A stretch of 64,000 nt of DNA, from assembly GCF_024362345.1 (NCBI RefSeq), contig NZ_CP101505.1:2563501-2627500 (forward strand), read 5' to 3'. Shown piece after piece: positions 43,476 to 53,199 of the stretch (the first letter of the stretch is position 1; each line of letters starts with the position of its first letter). Position numbers and translations under genes: made by a program. The DNA is from Polaribacter dokdonensis (GTDB lineage: Bacteria; Bacteroidota; Bacteroidia; Flavobacteriales; Flavobacteriaceae). The notes under the pieces were generated by a model that was not told where the DNA came from, made no database searches, and saw nothing but the letters and a program-made list of their open reading frames with translations.

Positions 43476-45716
43476 TTAGTCTTCTTTTCTTTCTCTTGGT
43501 TTACGATCATCACGTCTGTTATCACGTCCACGATTATCTCTACCTCTGTTATTATCTCTTCCACGACTGTTGTCTCTTGGAGCTCTTTCTTTGTAACCTT
43601 CCGGTTTTGGTAAAAGTGCTTTTCTAGAAACTTTTTCTTTACGTGTTCTTGGGTCTATACCAAAGTATTTTACATCTAAAACATCACCTAAATTAACTAT
43701 GTCTGTTACATTGTCTGTACGTTCCCAAGCTAATTCACTAACGTGTAATAAAACTTCATTTCCTGGAGCTTCTGTATATTCTACAACAGCACCAAAATCT
43801 AACATTTTAATTACTTTAACTTCGTATACAGAACCTTTTTCTGGTTTGAATAACATTGATTCAATTTTAGCAATCACTGCATCCATTCCTTCAGGTTTAG
43901 TACCTAAAATTTCGATAATACCTTCTTCTGTTACTGGGTCTTCTGTAATTACAATAGTAGTTTCAGTTTCTTTTTGTAACTCTTGAATGTGTTTACCTCC
44001 TGGACCAATAAATGCACCAATTAAATCATTTGGTATACATCTAGTAATCATTTTTGGAGCATGAGCTTTTACATCATCATTAGGAGTGTTAATTGTATCT
44101 GTTAACTTCCCTAAGATATGTAAACGTCCATCTCTTGCTTGTTTTAAAGCTTTTACTAAAATCTCGTAACTTAATCCTTTGATTTTAATATCCATTTGAC
44201 AAGCTGTGATTCCATCTTCAGTACCTGTAACTTTAAAGTCCATATCTCCTAAGTGATCTTCATCACCTAAAATATCAGATAAAACAGCATGATTTGTACC
44301 ATCAGAAATTAAACCCATTGCAATACCAGAAACAGGTTTCTTTAATTGTACACCAGCATCCATTAATGCCATAGTTCCAGAACAAACAGTTGCCATAGAA
44401 GAAGAACCATTAGATTCTAATACTTCAGACACTACTCTTACTGTATATGGGCAATCAGCAGGAATCATTCCTTTTAATGCTCTTTGAGCTAAATTACCAT
44501 GACCAACTTCTCTTCTAGACGTTCCTCTTATTGGACGAGCTTCTCCAGTTGAAAAAGGAGGGAAGTTATAGTGTAAATAGAAAGTTTCTTCACCTTCGTA
44601 AGATGGCATATCTATTTGATTAGCTTCTCTACTTGTACCTAAAGTAACTGTTGCTAAAGCTTGAGTTTCTCCACGTGTAAAGATTGATGAACCGTGAGTT
44701 GATGGTAAGTAATCTACCTCACACCAAATTGGTCTAATATCTGTAGTTTTACGTCCATCTAAACGTAAACCTTCTTTTAAAGTTAAATCGCGAATTGCAT
44801 TTTTTTGAGCTTTTGCAACATATTTAGAAATTAAATTTCCATATTCAGCTTGCTCTTCTTCAGAAAATGAACTTTTTACTTCTTCTTTAATTTCGCTAAA
44901 AGCTGCACTTCTTTCATGTTTTGCAGAACCTGCTTTCGCAATTTCGTACGTTTTATCATATACTAAATCATGAATCTTTTTCTCTAAATCTTCATCATTA
45001 GTTTCTGGTGTGTATTCACGAGTTTCTTTTTTGCCAAAAGCTTCAGCTAAAGCAACTTGTGCAGCACACTGTACTTTAATAGCTTCATGAGCAAACTTAA
45101 TTGCTTCAGCCATCTCTTCTTCGGAACACTCATCCATTTCACCTTCTACCATCATTACAGAATCTGCAGAGGCACCAATCATCATATCAATATCAGCTTC
45201 TTCTAATTGTGCTCTTGTTGGGTTGATGATAAATTCACCATTTACTCTACCAACTCTTACTTCAGAAATTGGGCATTCGAATGGTAAATCTGATAACTGA
45301 ATAGCAGCAGAAGCAGCTAAACCAGCCATTGCATCTGGCATAACATCATCATCATGAGACATCATCTGAATCATAACTTGAGTTTCTGAATGGTAATCTT
45401 TTGGAAATAATGGACGTAAAACACGGTCTACTAAACGCATTGTTAATACTTCACCATCACTTGGTCTTGCTTCTCTTTTAAAGAAACCTCCAGGATAACG
45501 TCCTGCAGCCGCAAATTTTTCTCTATAATCTACAGTTAATGGTAAGAAATCTACATCTTTCTGTTCGTAGTTAGAAACTACTGTACATAATAACATACAT
45601 TTACCTGACTGAACAACAACTGAACCATGGGCTTGTTTTGCAAGCTTACCAGTTTCTAATGAAATGGTTCTACCATCTCCAAGGTCTATGACCTCTCTAA
45701 ATACTTTTGGAATCAT
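43476..45716 (-). CDS. pnp: polynucleotide phosphorylase
   Basis: Phosphorolytic 3'-5' exoribonuclease of the RNA degradosome. The 746-residue protein has two RNase PH-like domains (the second with [20 protein letters not shown]), the all-helical linker, a KH domain with [12 protein letters not shown], and an S1 domain with [15 protein letters not shown]. The tail (about 713-746) is a disordered RG/RD-rich stretch with [21 protein letters not shown]. It lies behind rpsO, the classic rpsO-pnp order, but a strong terminator separates the two, so pnp may have its own promoter. Confidence 0.98.
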   Translation of the reverse strand: MIPKVFREVIDLGDGRTISLETGKLAKQAHGSVVVQSGKCMLLCTVVSNYEQKDVDFLPLTVDYREKFAAAGRYPGGFFKREARPSDGEVLTMRLVDRVLRPLFPKDYHSETQVMIQMMSHDDDVMPDAMAGLAASAAIQLSDLPFECPISEVRVGRVNGEFIINPTRAQLEEADIDMMIGASADSVMMVEGEMDECSEEEMAEAIKFAHEAIKVQCAAQVALAEAFGKKETREYTPETNDEDLEKKIHDLVYDKTYEIAKAGSAKHERSAAFSEIKEEVKSSFSEEEQAEYGNLISKYVAKAQKNAIRDLTLKEGLRLDGRKTTDIRPIWCEVDYLPSTHGSSIFTRGETQALATVTLGTSREANQIDMPSYEGEETFYLHYNFPPFSTGEARPIRGTSRREVGHGNLAQRALKGMIPADCPYTVRVVSEVLESNGSSSMATVCSGTMALMDAGVQLKKPVSGIAMGLISDGTNHAVLSDILGDEDHLGDMDFKVTGTEDGITACQMDIKIKGLSYEILVKALKQARDGRLHILGKLTDTINTPNDDVKAHAPKMITRCIPNDLIGAFIGPGGKHIQELQKETETTIVITEDPVTEEGIIEILGTKPEGMDAVIAKIESMLFKPEKGSVYEVKVIKMLDFGAVVEYTEAPGNEVLLHVSELAWERTDNVTDIVNLGDVLDVKYFGIDPRTRKEKVSRKALLPKPEGYKERAPRDNSRGRDNNRGRDNRGRDNRRDDRKPRERKED

Positions 45717-45866
45717 AAATGAATTCTAAATTTTTAATTACTAATTTTTTGTTGTTGTGTTGTAGTTGTTGTGTGTTTTTACCAATGGAAATACAAAAGG
45801 TTTGTTACTTCTTTTGATTTTTTTATAAAGTGTCTGTTTTCATCAACAGAAATAATTGCATTAAAT

Positions 45867-45899
45867 AAAAAAGAGGCACGTTTATAGAGCCTCTTTTTT
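45867..45899 (-). terminator. intrinsic terminator of rpsO
   Basis: AAAAAAGAGGC (45867-45877) pairs with GCCTCTTTTTT (45889-45899). On the minus strand it follows the rpsO stop by 7 nt. Confidence 0.9.
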
Positions 45900-45906
45900 G
45901 TAAGAA

Positions 45907-46176
45907 TTATTTTCTAATTCCTAATTCTTTGATTATTGCACGATATCTAGCAATATCAGTTTTCTTTAGATAATCTAATAAACTTCTACGCTTACCAACC
46001 ATCATTACTAATGAACGCTCTGTATTAAAATCTTTACGATTCTTTTTTAAATGCTCAGTTAAATGGTTAATTCTGTGCGTAAATAACGCAATTTGACCTT
46101 CTGAAGAACCAGTATCGTTTTTACCTTTACCGTGTTTTTCGAAGATTCCTTCTTTTACTTCTTTAGTTAAGTACAT
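45907..46176 (-). CDS. rpsO: 30S ribosomal protein S15
   Basis: An 89-residue ribosomal protein of the small subunit that binds 16S rRNA early in assembly. It carries the S15 core: DTGSSEGQIALFTHRINHLTEHLKKNRKDFNTERSLVMMVGKRRSLLDYLKK. A -7 box fitting the consensus (CAAATATA at 46232-46239, TATATTTG on the minus strand) lies about 55 nt before the start. Followed by a strong terminator and then pnp. Confidence 0.98.
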   Translation of the reverse strand: MYLTKEVKEGIFEKHGKGKNDTGSSEGQIALFTHRINHLTEHLKKNRKDFNTERSLVMMVGKRRSLLDYLKKTDIARYRAIIKELGIRK

Positions 46177-46282
46177 GCCAATATTATTTAAATGATTTTT
46201 ATGTATATCAATGATGTTTTCATTGAAGGTGCAAATATAGTCTTATTTTTTAGAATAACTAATTGAACTTAAACCTTTTTGT

Positions 46283-47140
46283 TTAACTTCTAACAGGTAT
46301 GTTTTGTATTAAATCTATGTATAAGTTTACTTGTTTCTTAAGATCTTTACGTTCATAAATAGCATCTAAAAAACCATGTTCTAAAACAAATTCAGATTTC
46401 TGAAATCCTTCTGGTAATTCTTTTCCAGTTGTATCTTTTACCACTCTAGGACCTGCAAAAGCTATTAAAGCATTTGGTTCTGCAATATTTATATCACCTA
46501 ACATTGCATAAGATGCAGTAGTACCACCAGTTGTTGGATCTGTACATAAAGAGATGTATGGTATTTTTGCTTCTGCTAACTGCGCAAGTTTTGCAGATGT
46601 TTTTACTAATTGCATTAAAGAAAGTGATGCTTCCATCATTCTTGCACCTCCAGATTTAGAAACCATTAGAAATGGAATTTTATTTTCTATGGCGTAATTA
46701 ATTGCTCTTGCAATTTTCTCACCAACTACAGACCCCATAGATCCACCAATAAAAGCAAAATCCATAGCAGCAATTACTAAATCTTTACCTAAGGATTTAC
46801 CAACAGCAGTTCTTACAGCGTCATTTAATTTAGTTTTTTCCTGAGCCGCTTTTAATCTGTCTGGATATTTCTTTGTGTCCTCAAATTTTAAAGGGTCTTT
46901 AGAAGTTAAAGATTCGTTCAACTCTTCGAATTTATTATCATCAAAAAATAATTCGAAATATTCTTTACTTCCAATTCTAACATGATAGCCATCTTCTGGA
47001 CTAACATAAAGATTTTTCTTTAATTCTTCTGTATCTATAATTTTACCACTAGGTGTCTTATACCAAAGACCTTTAGGAGTATCTTTTTTTTCTTCTGTTG
47101 GTGTTTGTATTCCTTTATCAGTTCTTTTAAACCAAGCCAT
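46283..47140 (-). CDS. accD: acetyl-CoA carboxylase carboxyltransferase beta subunit without zinc ligands
   Basis: Transfers the carboxyl group from biotin to acetyl-CoA, with AccA. The 285-residue protein keeps the carboxyltransferase core ([20 protein letters not shown] and [16 protein letters not shown]). The N-terminal zinc ribbon is present in length but not in ligands. The first C-x2-C is replaced by residues around 28-31 (KTPS), and the second pair by S47 and D50 in [10 protein letters not shown]. In E. coli the cysteines bind zinc. A full consensus promoter is on the minus strand at 47205-47233. Confidence 0.96.
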   Translation of the reverse strand: MAWFKRTDKGIQTPTEEKKDTPKGLWYKTPSGKIIDTEELKKNLYVSPEDGYHVRIGSKEYFELFFDDNKFEELNESLTSKDPLKFEDTKKYPDRLKAAQEKTKLNDAVRTAVGKSLGKDLVIAAMDFAFIGGSMGSVVGEKIARAINYAIENKIPFLMVSKSGGARMMEASLSLMQLVKTSAKLAQLAEAKIPYISLCTDPTTGGTTASYAMLGDINIAEPNALIAFAGPRVVKDTTGKELPEGFQKSEFVLEHGFLDAIYERKDLKKQVNLYIDLIQNIPVRS

Positions 47141-47204
47141 ATAGTTTACTTTTAATTAACTTTTTACAATTTAATCTTTCTTTTTTCATCCTAAAGCAAG
47201 TGTA

Positions 47205-47233
47205 CAAATATAACGGTTTTTGTGAATTAACAA
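47205..47233 (-). promoter_or_regulatory. consensus promoter of accD
   Basis: On the minus strand TTG (47233-47231), 18-nt spacer, TATATTTG (47212-47205). It lies about 65 nt before the accD start codon. Confidence 0.7.
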
Positions 47234-47269
47234 TATTACTTTAATTGTTTATTTTTGAGTCTATTGCAT

Positions 47270-47304
47270 AAAAAAAGCATTTTGATTTTTACCTCAAAAT
47301 GCTT
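47270..47304 (-). terminator. intrinsic terminator of fbaA
   Basis: AAGCATTTTGA (47275-47285) pairs perfectly with TCAAAATGCTT (47294-47304). The A run 47270-47276 is the T run on the minus strand. Confidence 0.9.
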
Positions 47305-47326
47305 ATTTTATTATTGTTACTTGTGT

Positions 47327-48394
47327 TTATAAAGTATCTACATTATTTAAATCTGCAAATGCTTGTTTTAAACGTGCTTTAAAAGTTTCTTCTCCTAAAC
47401 GCAACCATTTTCTAGGATCGTAATATTTTTTATTTGGTTGGTCTGCTCCATCAGGATTACCAATTTGAGTTGCTAGATAATCTGATTTACCTTGCATGTA
47501 ATCTCTAATACCTTCTGTAAATGCAAATTGTAAATCTGTATCAATATTCATTTTAATTACACCATAACCAATTGCTTCTCTAATCTCCTCTAAAGTAGAT
47601 CCTGAACCACCATGAAAAACAAAATCGATGTGATTTTCTTCTACACCATATTTTTTAGTTATGTATTCTTGAGAATTCTTTAAAATCTTTGGAGTTAACT
47701 TTACATTACCTGGCTTATAAACACCATGAACATTACCAAAAGCTGCAGCAATTGTAAATTGAGGAGATACTTTTAATAACTCTTCATAAGCGTAAGCAAC
47801 TTCTTCTGGTTGTGTGTATAATTTAGATGCATCTACATCAGAATTATCTACACCATCTTCTTCACCACCTGTTATTCCTAATTCAATTTCTAAAGTCATA
47901 CCCATTTTGCTCATTCTAGCTAAGTATTCTTTACAAATTTCTATATTTTCTTCAATTGGTTCTTCAGATAAATCAATCATATGAGAACTGTATAATGGCT
48001 TACCAGTTTCTGCGAAATGTTTTTCTGATGCATCTAATAAACCATCAATCCATGGTAATAATTTTTTTGCACAGTGGTCTGTGTGTAAAATTACAGGTAC
48101 TCCATAAGCTTCTGCTAAAGTATGTACATGTTTTGCACCTGCTATACCACCTGCAATTGCTGATTGTTGATTTTCGTTAGATAAACCTTTACCTGCATTA
48201 AATTGAGCACCTCCATTAGAAAACTGAATAATTACAGGCGCGTTTAATTCTTTTGCAGTTTCTAAAACACCATTAATAGTGTTAGAACCAACAACATTTA
48301 CTGCTGGTAATGCAAACCCTTTTTCTTTAGCGTAGTTAAATATTTTTTGAACTTCTGTACCTGTTGCAACACCAGGTTTTATGTTGTGACTCAT
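47327..48394 (-). CDS. fbaA: class II fructose-bisphosphate aldolase
   Basis: Zinc-dependent aldolase of glycolysis and gluconeogenesis. The 355-residue protein is of the class IIA (E. coli FbaA) type: LHTDHCAKKLLPWIDGLLDASEKHF carries the zinc His and the catalytic Asp in TDH. Other zinc ligands are in LEIELGITGGEEDGVD, FGNVHGVYKPGNVKL and DFVFHGGSGS, with NIDTDLQ for phosphate binding. A -7-like box lies at 48420-48427. Monocistronic. Confidence 0.98.
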   Translation of the reverse strand: MSHNIKPGVATGTEVQKIFNYAKEKGFALPAVNVVGSNTINGVLETAKELNAPVIIQFSNGGAQFNAGKGLSNENQQSAIAGGIAGAKHVHTLAEAYGVPVILHTDHCAKKLLPWIDGLLDASEKHFAETGKPLYSSHMIDLSEEPIEENIEICKEYLARMSKMGMTLEIELGITGGEEDGVDNSDVDASKLYTQPEEVAYAYEELLKVSPQFTIAAAFGNVHGVYKPGNVKLTPKILKNSQEYITKKYGVEENHIDFVFHGGSGSTLEEIREAIGYGVIKMNIDTDLQFAFTEGIRDYMQGKSDYLATQIGNPDGADQPNKKYYDPRKWLRLGEETFKARLKQAFADLNNVDTL

Positions 48395-48486
48395 TTTTTT
48401 TATTTTAATTGATATGTGTCAAAAATACTAAAAATTAAGATGTTAATTTTAAATAGCACCTTATAAAATCACGAAAACGTTTCCTT

Positions 48487-50958
48487 TTAAAAGGGATAGT
48501 TGATTCCTATATTGTAGACTGCATTGCTAAAATTGTAGTTTTTAAACCATTTACTTTCATTCAAATAAGGCTCATAAGTTTTAAAACCTACATCAAATCT
48601 TAAGATTAGGAAGTTAAAGTCTAATCTTGCTCCAACTCCAGAACCAATTGCAATATTTTGGAGGGAAGAGAAACTATTTAGTTTCTCATTTTCATTTACG
48701 AAACTAGAACCTGATATATCCCAAATATTACCAGCATCTACAAATAATGCTCCTTTTAATTTGCCAATAACATCAAACCTGTATTCTAAACTAGTTAAGA
48801 ATTTAAAACTACCAATATTAAATTCTAACCCATTATTTCTAGCTCCAGGCCCTAATTCATAGGTTTGCCAAGCTCTTATGTCATTAGAACCTCCAGCAAA
48901 ATAGGCCTTTACAAAAGGGATGTCTGAACCATCATAAGTAAATATTGCTCCTAAAAAGGTTCTAAAGGCAAAAACTGAATTATTACCCATTTCCCAGAAT
49001 TTCTTATATTCTATATCAGTCTTAAAATACTGAGCTAAAGGAATATTTAGAAATGTCTTTTTATTATTAGCATTTGTTTTATTAGAGATTAATCCTAAGA
49101 TATTTCCTGAGTTCGCAACTCTTGCTCTAAAGAACGAAAAGTTGTTGTCCTTAAAACTTGTTTGATTATTGTAAGTAAAAGAATAGGCTAAAATGGGTAT
49201 TAAGAAATCTGAAGTAATAATATTATATCTATTTAAAATATTTAAACTTGTATTGTATTCTTCTGGATTTGACGATTGAAAACCTGTGTCATTTACTACT
49301 GTATTCATAAAACTTACAGCACCATCAGGTAATTGCAAATCAGCATTGTTATTATTGTAAATTTTAGCAATATCATTTAAAGTTTCATATTCAGAATTGT
49401 AAATATTAAAGAAACTACCAACATTCAAATTTTTAATATACTGTGTATTTAAAATTTCTAGTTGAATTGTTTTTGTAGGTGTGTATTGCCATTTATAATC
49501 GGTTAAAAAGGTAAAGGTTTGCCTATCTAAACCAATGTTTTTTTGAAAACTAGAACCTAGAGAAAACAAAGTTCTAGGAGACATTTCTTTAGGTACAAAT
49601 TTGCTTAAGCCAAAAGGAGCTATAAATCTTGGTATTTCTAAAGATAAGTCTGAACCAATTTCCCAACCAGGGCCATTCTGTGAATTAAACCAAGATCCTA
49701 AAAAGGACATTTTTGCAAGTTCTGCACCTTTAAATGTATTTCTATTGGTTAAAGAAAATTTGCCTGAAACACCAATATTTCTAATATTAGAATGGGTTAA
49801 TTCTGTTTCGAAACCTAAAGTGTATTTTTCTAAAGGAGATAAAAATACATCCATAATTAATTCATCTTCAGAGCCTGGAGTTGAAGAAAATTTAATATTG
49901 GTAGATTTAAAGTTTTTGAGTGATTTTAAATTAATTCTTGTTAAATTATTTAAAGTGTCCTTATAAATTTCTCCCTTTTTTAAAAAAATGTTTTCTGATA
50001 AGTATTTAGGGTTATATAATACCTTATCATATGCTAAAAAATTAATTCCATTATATTTAATAGAGTCTGTATAGGTTTCTGAATTATTATCAAATGAATA
50101 ATCTGTAATGACATTAATTTCTTTAATGGTGTGTACTTTATACGGCTTTTCTAAATACCTTCCATTATCTTCTATAAGTCTGTTTGCAGAAATTAAAAAG
50201 TCTACATTGGTTTTAAAATCGGTTCTGGTAGAATCTACATAAAAGCCAAGTGCAGATTCTGTAAAATTATAAATTCCGTTATTTCTAAATAGTTTTACAA
50301 CTTCACTAGCTTCGTTTCTAAATGTTTGATCTAAATATCGATCTCCTTTTTTAAGTAAACTTACTCTACCAGATTTTAGATAAATAGAATCTAAAACTGG
50401 AGATTTTATATTGATGTTAATTGTATCAAAAAGTGTAGCTTTTCCTTTTGTGATTTGATATGTTACTTCTGCTTTCTTATTTATTGTATCTACTTTAGTG
50501 TCTACAGAAGATTTAAAATAACCTTGTGTTTTATAATAAGCAGCTAAATTATCTGCGGTTTGCTTTACCTTTTTTGCATTGAATAACTTAGGGTCATCAA
50601 AATTTAAAAACCATTTATTTAAGTTTATAAATGAATTGGCATATGCTATACTTTGCTTTTCTGAAAAAACCTTTTTTACAAATTTATAAGAAGTGGGGTG
50701 CTCTAAAGCCCACTCAGAAGGAGTTTTAGGCTTGGTATGATTTCCTAAATTATGCACATACAATCCAAAAGGCATTCCCAAAAATTTAGAGTTGGGTTTC
50801 TGTAGTATATATTTCTGTAACTCTGTGCCACTTGTTTTTGTGCTGTCTATTACAATTAAATTTTTGGTAAGCAAATACTGCCCATCAATTACATGTTCTG
50901 TAGAATTACATGAAATTAAAAAGAGAATTAATAAAAAATAACACGTAAGTTTTTTCAT
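48487..50958 (-). CDS. tamL: TamL: BamA/TamA-like outer-membrane lipoprotein
   Basis: An 823-residue outer-membrane assembly protein. It is a lipoprotein with lipobox LISC (C17), which distinguishes TamL from the usual TamA and BamA. POTRA-like repeats cover about 110-360, with VTYQITKGKATLFDTININIKS and GDRYLDQTFRNEASEVVKLFRNNGIYNF. A 16-strand Omp85 barrel follows, with the ARNNGLEFNIGSFKFLTSLEYRFDVIGKLKGALFVDAGNIWDI block near the end and a final VYNIGINYPF. It probably works with a TamB-like partner to insert outer-membrane proteins. It is divergent from the TrmH-family gene with a 69-nt gap. Confidence 0.9.
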   Translation of the reverse strand: MKKLTCYFLLILFLISCNSTEHVIDGQYLLTKNLIVIDSTKTSGTELQKYILQKPNSKFLGMPFGLYVHNLGNHTKPKTPSEWALEHPTSYKFVKKVFSEKQSIAYANSFINLNKWFLNFDDPKLFNAKKVKQTADNLAAYYKTQGYFKSSVDTKVDTINKKAEVTYQITKGKATLFDTININIKSPVLDSIYLKSGRVSLLKKGDRYLDQTFRNEASEVVKLFRNNGIYNFTESALGFYVDSTRTDFKTNVDFLISANRLIEDNGRYLEKPYKVHTIKEINVITDYSFDNNSETYTDSIKYNGINFLAYDKVLYNPKYLSENIFLKKGEIYKDTLNNLTRINLKSLKNFKSTNIKFSSTPGSEDELIMDVFLSPLEKYTLGFETELTHSNIRNIGVSGKFSLTNRNTFKGAELAKMSFLGSWFNSQNGPGWEIGSDLSLEIPRFIAPFGLSKFVPKEMSPRTLFSLGSSFQKNIGLDRQTFTFLTDYKWQYTPTKTIQLEILNTQYIKNLNVGSFFNIYNSEYETLNDIAKIYNNNNADLQLPDGAVSFMNTVVNDTGFQSSNPEEYNTSLNILNRYNIITSDFLIPILAYSFTYNNQTSFKDNNFSFFRARVANSGNILGLISNKTNANNKKTFLNIPLAQYFKTDIEYKKFWEMGNNSVFAFRTFLGAIFTYDGSDIPFVKAYFAGGSNDIRAWQTYELGPGARNNGLEFNIGSFKFLTSLEYRFDVIGKLKGALFVDAGNIWDISGSSFVNENEKLNSFSSLQNIAIGSGVGARLDFNFLILRFDVGFKTYEPYLNESKWFKNYNFSNAVYNIGINYPF

Positions 50959-51027
50959 TATTTTAGCAATCCAAAGAAAATCAAAAATAGTATTTTCTTA
51001 TGGTTTATTTTTAATTACACTTAATTA

Positions 51028-51756
51028 ATGAGCATCTCAAAAAATCAACTTAAAATTATAACTAGTTTATCTCAAAAAAAGTATAGAGAAAAACATGGTT
51101 TATTTATTGCAGAAGGCGTAAAAGTGGTTAAAGAACTTTTGCAATCTTCATTAGAGGTGTTTCAATTATTTGCTATTGATGATTATGAAATAACGAATCA
51201 TGAGAATGTAGTAACTCGAATTTCTGAAGCCGATTTAAAAAAGATTAGTAAACTTAAATCGCCTAATAAAGTATTAGGACTTTTTAAAATTCCTGATGAA
51301 CAACAAGCACAACAAAAAGGATTAATTTTAGCTTTAGATGAGATAAATGATCCTGGAAATTTGGGTACAATAATTCGATTATGTGATTGGTTTGGAATAC
51401 ATCAATTAGTTTGTTCTAAGAATACAGTAGACGCTTACAATCAAAAAGTGGTGCAGGCAAGTATGGGTTCTTTAACTAGAGTTTCTATTAAATATTTAGA
51501 CTTGGCATCTTATTTAAATTCTTCTGAATTACCAACTTATATTGCTGATATGGATGGTTCAAACGTCTATAGTTCTCAATTGCCAGCAGAAGCAATTTTA
51601 GTTATGGGAAATGAAGCAAATGGTATTTCTGAATCGATTAGAGAAATTGTTCAGAATAAGATATCAATACCAAGATTTGGAGCAACACAAAAAACAGAGA
51701 GCTTAAATGTTGCAACTGCTACTGCAATTTTATTGAGTGAGTTTAAAAGGAGGTAG
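51028..51756 (+). CDS. TrmH/SpoU-family RNA 2'-O-methyltransferase
   Basis: A 242-residue RNA methylase of the SPOUT class. The N-terminal 90 residues are the substrate-binding domain (SQKKYREKHGLFIAEGVKVVKELL). The catalytic domain has the three SpoU motifs: ALDEINDPGNLGTIIRLCDWFG, VMGNEANGIS and the knot IPRFGATQKTESLNVATATAILLSEF, which binds SAM. The base modified (rRNA or tRNA) is not readable. It converges on porT with 1 nt between. Confidence 0.94.
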   Translation: MSISKNQLKIITSLSQKKYREKHGLFIAEGVKVVKELLQSSLEVFQLFAIDDYEITNHENVVTRISEADLKKISKLKSPNKVLGLFKIPDEQQAQQKGLILALDEINDPGNLGTIIRLCDWFGIHQLVCSKNTVDAYNQKVVQASMGSLTRVSIKYLDLASYLNSSELPTYIADMDGSNVYSSQLPAEAILVMGNEANGISESIREIVQNKISIPRFGATQKTESLNVATATAILLSEFKRR

Positions 51757-51757
51757 T

Positions 51758-52456
51758 CTACTCAAAAGCGAAGTTTAGAAAAATACCACGACTACCCATA
51801 AAGTTTACAGGAGCTGTCCACTGACTGTTTGGATTATCATCATATTTAATTTCATTATTAAATGCAAAAACACCACGAATTGAGGGTGAAAATTTAAAGA
51901 AATTTAAATAGATGTCTATACCCATACCAACCTCGTACATAAAGTTATGAGATTGCATTCTAAATTGACCTGCTGAGTTATCATCTTGATTTTCTTCATT
52001 ACTAGAAAAATTGTAATCATAAGAAACACCAGCTAAAACATAAGGTCTAATGTTTTTATATCTATCAGTACTAAATTTTAAAATTACTGGCACATGTAAG
52101 TAGGTAGAGCCAATTTCTCTAACACTATCTTGTGCTGTGTCTATATGATTAAAATAAATGTTTTTAGAATTCGTAACCAAACCTGGCTCAAAACGCAGGT
52201 TTAAGTTTTCATGCAATCTTAAATCTGCAATTAAACCTACATTAAAACCTAAAGAAGGTTCTACTGTTATATTTGCGTTACTAATATTGCTATTTCTTAA
52301 GTTTAATTTAAAATCATTTTGATTTACCCCTAAATAAAAACCATAATGTAATTTTCTTTTATCAAAAGTTGGTAAATTTTCTACACGATCTCTTTGGGCT
52401 AATGCTGTTGCAGAAATTAATAGATAAAAACTAAGAAAAAATACTTTTTTGCTCAT
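51758..52456 (-). CDS. porT: T9SS/gliding protein PorT/SprT
   Basis: A 232-residue outer-membrane barrel with a signal peptide (FFLSFYLLISATALAQ). It matches PorT: the ENLPTFDKRKLHYGFYLGVNQNDFK start, LRFEPGLVTNSKNIYF, a STYLHVPVILKFSTDRYKNIRPYVLAGVSYDYNF block, and ending IFLNFAFE. PorT (SprT in gliding species) is required for the type IX secretion system. The position directly behind ubiE (2-nt gap) is the usual one in Flavobacteriaceae, which strengthens the call. This protein would serve export of the GH16-like protein at 1612-5085. Confidence 0.88.
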   Translation of the reverse strand: MSKKVFFLSFYLLISATALAQRDRVENLPTFDKRKLHYGFYLGVNQNDFKLNLRNSNISNANITVEPSLGFNVGLIADLRLHENLNLRFEPGLVTNSKNIYFNHIDTAQDSVREIGSTYLHVPVILKFSTDRYKNIRPYVLAGVSYDYNFSSNEENQDDNSAGQFRMQSHNFMYEVGMGIDIYLNFFKFSPSIRGVFAFNNEIKYDDNPNSQWTAPVNFMGSRGIFLNFAFE

Positions 52457-52458
52457 AC

Positions 52459-53190
52459 TTATTTACTTGCAGTATAAATTGTTGCTACACCAAATGTAAC
52501 TGGTTCTGCTTTTGTATGAGTAAACCCATTTTTTTGTAAAATATTGTTGAAAGCTTCTCCAAAAGGAAAAGAATTCGCAGATTCTGATAAATAAGAATAG
52601 GCACTTTTGTCTTTAGAAAATAACTTACCAACTGTTGGTAAAAACAAATTAGTGTATAATTTGTACCCTTGTTTAAAAGGAAATTTTACAGGATTAGATG
52701 TTTCTAAAATAACCAAAACACCTGTTGGTTTTAAAACTCTAGCAATTTCTTTTAAACCTTTATCTAAGTTTGCAAAATTACGCACACCAAAAGAAACTGT
52801 AATAGCATCAAACGTAGCATCATCAAAGGGCATTGCTTCAGAATCGCCAACAATCATTTCTATCTTTTCAGATAAATTTGCTTTGGCAATTTTTTGTTTA
52901 CCAACTTCTAACATTCCTGCAGAAATATCTAAACCTACAATTCTATCAGGATTTAAATCAGACATCATTAAAGCTAAATCTCCTGTACCTGTTGCTATGT
53001 CTAAAATTTGTTTTGGCTTGTTTCTGCCAACAATTTCTACAACTTTCTTACGCCATTTAATGTCAATCCCTAAAGATATTACTCTGTTTAAACCATCATA
53101 ATTTTCAGAAATATTATCAAACATTTGAGCAACTTGTTCTTTCTTGCCTAATTTTGAATCTTTATAAGGATTGATTTTTTCTGCTGACAT
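52459..53190 (-). CDS. ubiE: menaquinone/ubiquinone C-methyltransferase
   Basis: SAM-dependent methylase making menaquinone from demethylmenaquinone; Bacteroidota use menaquinone. The 243-residue protein has the [28 protein letters not shown] signature, SAM motif [13 protein letters not shown] (62-73) and [33 protein letters not shown]. It is the middle gene of the nfu-ubiE-porT run, with gaps of 9 and 2 nt. Confidence 0.97.
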   Translation of the reverse strand: MSAEKINPYKDSKLGKKEQVAQMFDNISENYDGLNRVISLGIDIKWRKKVVEIVGRNKPKQILDIATGTGDLALMMSDLNPDRIVGLDISAGMLEVGKQKIAKANLSEKIEMIVGDSEAMPFDDATFDAITVSFGVRNFANLDKGLKEIARVLKPTGVLVILETSNPVKFPFKQGYKLYTNLFLPTVGKLFSKDKSAYSYLSESANSFPFGEAFNNILQKNGFTHTKAEPVTFGVATIYTASK

Positions 53191-53199
53191 GTTATCTTA

